This document shows positions 6,067 through 9,847 of a stretch of DNA of 9,847 nt, in pieces. The stretch's first letter is position 1; every line of letters begins with the position of its first letter. The notes beneath the pieces were generated by a model that was not told the origin of the DNA, searched no databases, and saw nothing but the letters and a program-made list of their open reading frames with translations. The stretch is taken from NCBI GenBank assembly GCA_031266255.1, contig JAISBK010000079.1:1-9847 (forward strand), given 5' to 3'. A program made the translations under genes and the position numbers. Origin of the DNA: Treponema sp. (GTDB lineage Bacteria > Spirochaetota > Spirochaetia > Treponematales > Breznakiellaceae).

Positions 6067-6960
6067 ATGCCTTCGTATAGAGGTATCGTAGCAGCCGGGC
6101 TTCCCGGACCGCTGCGGCTTGACCGGTATGTAGCGGAGTATCTCCAGGTCCTGACCCGTTCACAGATCAAATCCCGGGTTTTAACCGCACGGCTCAACGG
6201 GAAGGAGGTAAAACGTTCCCGGTTGGTGAAAAGCGGGGATCGACTGGAGCTTACCTGGGCGACTCCGGAACCAGTGGACCTGCTTCCCGAAGACATCCCT
6301 TTGGAACTTATCTATGAAGATGAGCAGGTAGTGGTGCTTAACAAGCCCCAAGGCATGGTGGTGCACCCCGGCGCGGGGAATCACCGGGGAACCCTGGCAA
6401 ATGCCCTGTTGTTCAGGCGGCTCCATCAAGGCGGCTTGGCGGCAGGGGCAGCCTTTCGCCCTGGTATTGTACACCGGTTGGATAAAGATACCTCTGGGGT
6501 GATCATCGCCGCGTATAATGACCAGGCCCTCACCTTTCTGTCAGACCAATTCAAAAACCGAACCGTACGAAAATGCTACGGGGCATTGGTGCACGGTTCC
6601 TTAGCAGTCCCCTTTGGTCTTATTGAAACCGGTATCATCCGGGATCCTCGGGACCGGAAACGGTTTACGGTTTCAAAGGATCAAGGTAAGCGCGCGCGAA
6701 CCCGTTACCGGGTAATCCGGTCTTGGGGCACCCATTCTCTTCTGCTCTTGAGGCCTTATACCGGCCGTACCCACCAGCTTAGGGTACATCTGCGGTATAT
6801 TGGGCATCCTATTCTGGGAGATCCCCTCTACGGCATACCGGATCCCCGTTTTCCTGGGGTAAGCCTCATGCTTCATGCCAAGAGTTTACGCCTGATCTTG
6901 CCGGGAGATCAGGAACCGAGAACCTTCGAGACGTCCCTTCCCCAACGGTTTCACTTTTAA
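6067..6960 (+). CDS. rluD: RluD-type large-subunit rRNA pseudouridine synthase (RluA family)
   Basis: The enzyme isomerises specific uridines of 23S rRNA; E. coli RluD acts on helix 69 (U1911, 1915, 1917). The 297-residue protein has an S4 RNA-binding domain at about 15-70 (LRLDRYVAEYLQVLTRSQIKSRV, then NGK and VKSGD). The RluA catalytic domain then shows IYEDEQVVVLNKPQGMVVHPG (82-102), the active-site GIVHRLDKDTSG (133-144, catalytic Asp 139), the RTHQLRVHLRYIGHPILGDPLYG block (234-256) and LHAKSL (269-274). The frame is open upstream to 5926, but I start at ATG 6067: it has GAGG 9 nt upstream, begins just before the S4 domain and follows the previous stop by 1 bp. RluC or RluB-like specificity cannot be excluded from sequence alone; the S4 domain and length favour RluD or RluC. 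Confidence 0.9.
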   Translation: MPSYRGIVAAGLPGPLRLDRYVAEYLQVLTRSQIKSRVLTARLNGKEVKRSRLVKSGDRLELTWATPEPVDLLPEDIPLELIYEDEQVVVLNKPQGMVVHPGAGNHRGTLANALLFRRLHQGGLAAGAAFRPGIVHRLDKDTSGVIIAAYNDQALTFLSDQFKNRTVRKCYGALVHGSLAVPFGLIETGIIRDPRDRKRFTVSKDQGKRARTRYRVIRSWGTHSLLLLRPYTGRTHQLRVHLRYIGHPILGDPLYGIPDPRFPGVSLMLHAKSLRLILPGDQEPRTFETSLPQRFHF

Positions 6961-7005
6961 AAAGGTACTGGACAAATCAGGGTCCATCCTTCAAAATAAA
7001 AAGAT

Positions 7006-7371
7006 ATGACTCAGTCGTTAGAAGATTATCTTGAAATGGTGAGTTTCCTTGCCGATGATGGTGAAGTGCGGGTAACGGATATTGCAGCACGGCTGGGTGT
7101 TTCAAAACCTTCGGTGTTGACTGCCCTTAAAGTGTTGGAAGAACAGGGACTGTTAGAACATGAACGATACCGTAGAGTCTCCTTGACGCAAAAAGGGGTA
7201 CTTCAGGCAGCAGAAATTCGGAATCGCCATAGCTTTCTCACCTCGTTTTTACGGGATATTATTGGCGTTAACCCAGATACCGCAGAAAAAGATGCCTGTA
7301 AGATGGAACATCTCCTTTCAGAAGAAACCTTGCAAAAAATGAAAGCCTTTGCTCAGAAAAAAAAACGCTAA
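7006..7371 (+). CDS. Short DtxR/MntR-type metal-dependent transcriptional regulator
   Basis: The 121-residue protein consists of the winged helix (about 3-64: SLEDYLEMV, TDIAARLGVSKPSVLTALKVLEEQGLL, then the wing ERYRRVSLTQKG) and the helical metal-binding/dimerisation domain (about 65-115: RNRHSFLTSFLRDIIGV, DACKMEHLLSEE). The C-terminal SH3 domain of DtxR is missing, as in MntR. Candidate metal ligands are Asp 7, Glu 10, His 75, Cys 98, Glu 101 and His 102. Asp 7 is the MntR-like residue, whereas Cys 98 is at the position that is Cys in DtxR/IdeR and Glu in MntR, so Mn versus Fe preference is unclear. The start is fixed by an in-frame stop 9 bp upstream; the Shine-Dalgarno is weak (AAAAAG). 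It lies 45 bp after rluD, with no metal transporter gene in the window, so its targets must be elsewhere. Confidence 0.85.
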   Translation: MTQSLEDYLEMVSFLADDGEVRVTDIAARLGVSKPSVLTALKVLEEQGLLEHERYRRVSLTQKGVLQAAEIRNRHSFLTSFLRDIIGVNPDTAEKDACKMEHLLSEETLQKMKAFAQKKKR

Positions 7372-7386
7372 AAAAGTAGGGACCCG

Positions 7387-8163
7387 TTGTTCTGTAACCA
7401 GGACTTTGAAGCATACTACCGGACAATCTACCGTTCCCGTTGGGAATCCTTACGGAAAAGTCTGCTTGAAGAACGGGTAAGCATACCCTTTACCCAGGGC
7501 TTGCGGGTTCCTTATACCCTGGACAGGAGTTCGGTGTTAGCCGCGGAATCTCTCAGGCTTCCCGATGCAGGACTCATCCTGGATGCATGCGCTGCTCCCG
7601 GAGGAAAGAGCCTCGTTTTGGCTACAGCATTGGGGTCAGAGCTAAGGCTCCTGGCCAATGAGCCTTCCCGGGAGCGGCGGCGGCGGCTTCTCAAGGTGCT
7701 GGAGGAACATCTGGAGCCGGAGAAGCGGAGCCGGGTAGCAGTTTCCGGATTTGATGCGGCGAGCCTGGGGGGCAGAAAAAGGGAACTGAACCGTTTTGGG
7801 GGTATCCTCCTGGATGCTCCCTGTTCCAGTGAACGGCATGTCCTGGGCCATGAAACGGCCCTGGCCCAGTGGAAGCCTGCCCGGCCCCGGTTTCTTGCCC
7901 GGCGGCAGTGGGCGCTCCTTTCCGCAGCATTTCTCGTATTACAACCCGGCGCCTCCTTGGTATATGTTACCTGCGCCATCTCTGAAGAAGAAAACGACGG
8001 GGTGGTTTCCCGGCTTTTGAAAAAGTACCTCAATGAGGTGCTGCCGGACGAACCGGATTTCCCGGAAGGTGAAAAAACCGCGCTGGGAAGGCTCATCCTC
8101 CCGGATGAGTCCGGAGGCATGGGGCCCCTCTATGTGGCCCGTTTTAGGAAACGGCAAGCCTGA
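7387..8163 (+). CDS. NSUN/RsmB-type RNA (cytosine-5)-methyltransferase
   Basis: The 258-residue protein is a minimal SAM-dependent RNA m5C methyltransferase. It has a short N-terminal helix region (DFEAYYRTIYRSRW), PYTLDRSSVLAAESL (42-56), motif I LDACAAPGGKS (65-75), motif IV LLDAPCSSERHVL (141-153, releasing Cys 146) and motif VI VYVTCAISEEENDGVV (192-207, nucleophile Cys 196). It ends with the family's C-terminal RLILPDESGG-GPLYVARFRK. It lacks the NusB-like domain of RsmB and the PUA-like part of RsmF. The PC-x-x-E-R arrangement in motif IV resembles the eukaryotic NSUN3/NSUN4 group rather than the usual bacterial PCSG. The substrate is probably rRNA but is not determined. The only reasonable start is TTG 7387 with AGGGA 4 nt upstream; no ATG occurs in the N-terminal region. 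It follows the DtxR-type gene by 15 bp. Confidence 0.87.
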   Translation: MFCNQDFEAYYRTIYRSRWESLRKSLLEERVSIPFTQGLRVPYTLDRSSVLAAESLRLPDAGLILDACAAPGGKSLVLATALGSELRLLANEPSRERRRRLLKVLEEHLEPEKRSRVAVSGFDAASLGGRKRELNRFGGILLDAPCSSERHVLGHETALAQWKPARPRFLARRQWALLSAAFLVLQPGASLVYVTCAISEEENDGVVSRLLKKYLNEVLPDEPDFPEGEKTALGRLILPDESGGMGPLYVARFRKRQA

Positions 8164-8198
8164 ACCGATTTTTTCCCTTCAAAGACCATCCCAAGTAC

Positions 8199-8229
8199 TT
8201 GACTTAACGTTAACGCTAACGGGTAGCAT
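8199..8229 (+). promoter_or_regulatory. MerR-type promoter with operator dyad upstream of the aldo/keto reductase
   Basis: TTGACT (8199-8204) is the -35 and TAGCAT (8224-8229) the -10, separated by 19 bp, longer than normal and characteristic of promoters activated by MerR-family regulators. Within the spacer lies a 16-bp dyad, TTAACGTTAACGCTAA (8204-8219), with seven of eight half-site positions paired. MerR-family control of aldo/keto reductases and alcohol dehydrogenases through such dyads is known (for example AdhR in Bacillus). The regulator is not in the window. The gene's Shine-Dalgarno AGGAG is at 8253-8257. Confidence 0.6.
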
Positions 8230-8266
8230 AACCTCATTACTATAGGAATGATAGGAGTGTAACTAA

Positions 8267-9418
8267 ATGGAAATAAGAAATCTGAAGAATGGAAACATAG
8301 GACTGTTGGGGTTTGGGCTGATGCGGCTGCCCTGTACCGGGGACTATGGTGAGGTGGACACGGCTAAAAGCATTGAAATGGTGGATTTTGCCATTGCACG
8401 GGGAGTAAACTATTTTGATACTGCATGGATGTACCATAACGGCAATTCAGAATACTTTGCAGGGGAGGCACTTTCCCGCTACCCGCGAAACCGTTTTTAT
8501 CTGGCCGACAAAATGCCGCTCATAGCGCTTAAGGAGGAAGAGGAGGAGGTAGAACGTATTTTTAACGAGCAGCTTAAAAAATGCCGAACCGAATACTTTG
8601 ATTTTTACCTGCTCCACAACATCAATCAGGCCCATATACAGACCGTAGAATCGCTCAAGGTTTATGAAAAGCTCAAGCAAAAACAGAAGCAGGGGCTTAT
8701 CAGATATCTTGGGTTTTCCTTTCACGACCGGCCTGAACTGCTTCAACGAGTCGTAGCGCAATACGACTGGGACTTTGCGCAGATTCAGCTTAACTATGTG
8801 GATTGGGAATTGCAGCAGGCAGGGAAATTGTACGGGATCCTGGAGCAAAAAAACATACCGGTATGCATCATGGAACCTATCCGGGGCGGCTCCCTAGCAA
8901 ACCTGCCGGAGGAAGCGTGCGGGATTCTCAAAGCCGCAGACCCCCAGGCGAGTCTTGCAGCATGGGCGCTGCGTTACGCCGCCTCCCTTCCCGGTGTACA
9001 GGTGATTTTAAGCGGCATGAGCACGCTGGAACAAGTGCAAGACAACGTACAAACCATGAGTCCCCTCAAGCCGCTTACCGATGAAGAGCGCGGGGTGATT
9101 GAAAAAGCCCTAGTAGCATACCGCAAGGCAGGAGCAGTTCCTTGTACCAGCTGTCGTTACTGTATGGACTGTCCGCAAGGCGTTGAAATCCCCAAGAACC
9201 TTGGGATATACAACAATTACAAACGGGCAATCGCTCAGTCGAACCCTATGGCAAAGATGCACTTTGAAATGGAATGGGGGTTTTTCAAGGACGTGGAACG
9301 TGCATCGAATTGCATTGAGTGCGGAGCATGTAAGACCCTCTGTCCTCAGCACATCGACATTCCCCACTGGATGAAAACCATTGGAGAGCTTTACGAACAC
9401 GGTTTGAAAGGGCAATAA
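8267..9418 (+). CDS. Aldo/keto reductase with C-terminal 4Fe-4S ferredoxin-type domain
   Basis: This 383-residue protein is a predicted oxidoreductase. Residues 1-285 form the AKR barrel with the catalytic tetrad visible as Asp 51 (YFDTAWMYH), Tyr 56, Lys 82 (LADKMP) and His 117 (YLLHNIN). Further landmarks are IRYLGFSFHD (145-154), IQLNYVDW (173-180) and IMEPIRGGSL (201-210). The C-terminal domain carries CTSCRYCMDCP (293-303) and CIECGACKTLCP (349-360), two four-cysteine sets that form 4Fe-4S cluster sites. The fusion is typical of a family common in anaerobes (COG1453-like); its substrate is generally unknown, and the clusters suggest electron transfer from ferredoxin-like partners in place of or beside NAD(P)H. 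The start ATG has AGGAG 9 nt upstream. It stands alone behind its own MerR-type promoter, suggesting induction by a reactive carbonyl or redox stress (inference). Confidence 0.92.
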   Translation: MEIRNLKNGNIGLLGFGLMRLPCTGDYGEVDTAKSIEMVDFAIARGVNYFDTAWMYHNGNSEYFAGEALSRYPRNRFYLADKMPLIALKEEEEEVERIFNEQLKKCRTEYFDFYLLHNINQAHIQTVESLKVYEKLKQKQKQGLIRYLGFSFHDRPELLQRVVAQYDWDFAQIQLNYVDWELQQAGKLYGILEQKNIPVCIMEPIRGGSLANLPEEACGILKAADPQASLAAWALRYAASLPGVQVILSGMSTLEQVQDNVQTMSPLKPLTDEERGVIEKALVAYRKAGAVPCTSCRYCMDCPQGVEIPKNLGIYNNYKRAIAQSNPMAKMHFEMEWGFFKDVERASNCIECGACKTLCPQHIDIPHWMKTIGELYEHGLKGQ

Positions 9419-9434
9419 AAACTGATTGTACGCG

Positions 9435-9517
9435 GGCGGCGGTACAGCCGCCTGGATGAGGAGACCGATAAGCCGTCCATCCGGGGCTTCCACGATGCAA
9501 GACGCTTGCCTCTCCTC
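9435..9517 (+). other. GC-rich segment with nested inverted repeats (possible structured RNA)
   Basis: Downstream of the reductase, GGCGGC (9435-9440) pairs with GCCGCC (9447-9452). Just after it, a perfect 7-bp outer stem GAGGAGA (9458-9464) with TCTCCTC (9511-9517) encloses two small hairpins, AAGCC/GGCTT (9470-9474, 9485-9489) and GCAAG/CTTGC (9497-9501, 9505-9509). The arrangement would fold as a three-way junction. There is no T-run after the first hairpin, so it is at best a weak terminator. It matches no riboswitch or ncRNA that I recognise. The frame is also open in phase with the reductase stop up to TAG at 9521, so it could instead be decayed coding sequence. Confidence 0.3.
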
Positions 9518-9582
9518 GTTTAGCTTTTCATCGAACTCATGTTAGGTCAATGTAATTTTTTTAGATTGCTAGTAATTCTTAC

Positions 9583-9613
9583 TTGACATGTTACGTTGAT
9601 CTATGCTTATAAT
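9583..9613 (+). promoter_or_regulatory. Strong promoter with 19-bp spacer
   Basis: Perfect consensus hexamers TTGACA (9583-9588) and TATAAT (9608-9613) are separated by 19 bp, again the MerR-type geometry, though no clear dyad fills the spacer. CATGTTA within it (9587-9593) repeats one at 9538-9544. It drives the ORF starting at 9659. Confidence 0.6.
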
Positions 9614-9658
9614 GAACAAAATAATTTTAGGCATCCAGTGCAAAGGAGGAATTTGTAA

Positions 9659-9684
9659 ATGCCGTCTCATTTCTCTGTTTGTTT
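9659..9684 (+). CDS. Start of an unidentified gene, lost in poly-G sequence
   Basis: A perfect Shine-Dalgarno AAAGGAGG (9642-9649) lies 9 nt before ATG 9659, behind a consensus promoter. The readable protein is MPSHFSVC, then codons dissolve into G. The translation signals are the best in the window, so a real gene starts here, but eight residues do not allow identification; they do not resemble the start of a MerR regulator. Confidence 0.5.

Positions 9685-9847
<163 letters not shown>

Noticed and set aside
6961..7005. Small inverted repeat (TGGAC/GTCCA) between rluD and the DtxR-type gene as terminator or operator
   Set aside because: The stem is only 5 bp with an 8-nt loop and no T-run, too weak to separate from chance.
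7357..7365. Nine-A run near the end of the DtxR-type gene as a programmed frameshift site
   Set aside because: It lies four codons from the stop, shifted frames give no meaningful extension into the next gene, and no downstream stimulatory structure is seen.
7512..8120. Long minus-strand open frame of 202 codons opposite the m5C methyltransferase
   Set aside because: The plus strand has all catalytic motifs of a known family. The antisense product is Ser/Arg-rich with no recognisable domain or RBS, as expected for a mirror frame in GC-rich coding DNA.
9419..9520. In-frame open stretch of 34 codons after the reductase stop (possible read-through or stop-codon recoding)
   Set aside because: The reductase already ends at a normal family C-terminus after the second cysteine set, and no recoding signal is evident; a run this short is unremarkable.

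Overview
The window looks like chromosomal DNA of a spirochaete, most likely a Treponema-type organism of intermediate GC. This rests on the character of the proteins and on a gene order I associate with treponemes: comEC, rsmA, a YggS-family gene, a small membrane protein and an RluD-type synthase. The RsmA N-terminus (NYDSP ahead of KKFGQNFL) and the small membrane protein (GSFP...WDTRYAPWP) both resemble treponemal proteins. This comes from memory of those families, not from a search, so the genus is an inference. The window ends in a long poly-G run that looks like a sequencing or assembly artefact, so the right end is probably a contig end.

Left part (1-2440), accessory DNA: a minus-strand gene start resembling an IS630-family transposase is cut by the window edge. 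Divergent from it is a dinD homologue with its own promoter and a strong terminator-like hairpin. Next come a 15-bp direct repeat, the C-terminal remnant of an IS66-type transposase, and an AT-rich orphan ORF whose 5' end is fused to the IS66 remnant. A short gap with no confident gene leads into the core region. Overall this is DNA worked over by insertion sequences, with dinD as the only intact gene of recognisable function.

Middle part (2441-8163), a compact plus-strand housekeeping cluster: comEC without the C-terminal hydrolase domain, rsmA (16S rRNA adenine dimethylase), a YggS-family PLP-binding protein, a signal-peptide-bearing small membrane protein, an RluD-type pseudouridine synthase, a short DtxR/MntR-type regulator, and an NSUN-type RNA m5C methyltransferase. 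The first five genes overlap or lie within 16 bp of each other and are probably one transcription unit. The last two follow at 45 and 15 bp. Three of the seven products modify RNA, so ribosome maturation is the main theme; the others are membrane or homeostasis functions carried along.

Right part (8164-9847): an aldo/keto reductase with a C-terminal ferredoxin-like domain sits behind a promoter of MerR type (19-bp spacer filled by a near-perfect 16-bp dyad). Downstream is a GC-rich segment with several nested inverted repeats, a second promoter with consensus hexamers and again a 19-bp spacer, and a perfect Shine-Dalgarno in front of an ORF that is lost in the poly-G run after eight sensible codons. 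I see no CRISPR array, tRNA, rRNA or clear defence system. The most interesting items are the MerR-like operator, the face-to-face IS630/dinD promoters with a possibly leaderless dinD, the hairpin at the start of rsmA, and the structured segment at 9435-9517.
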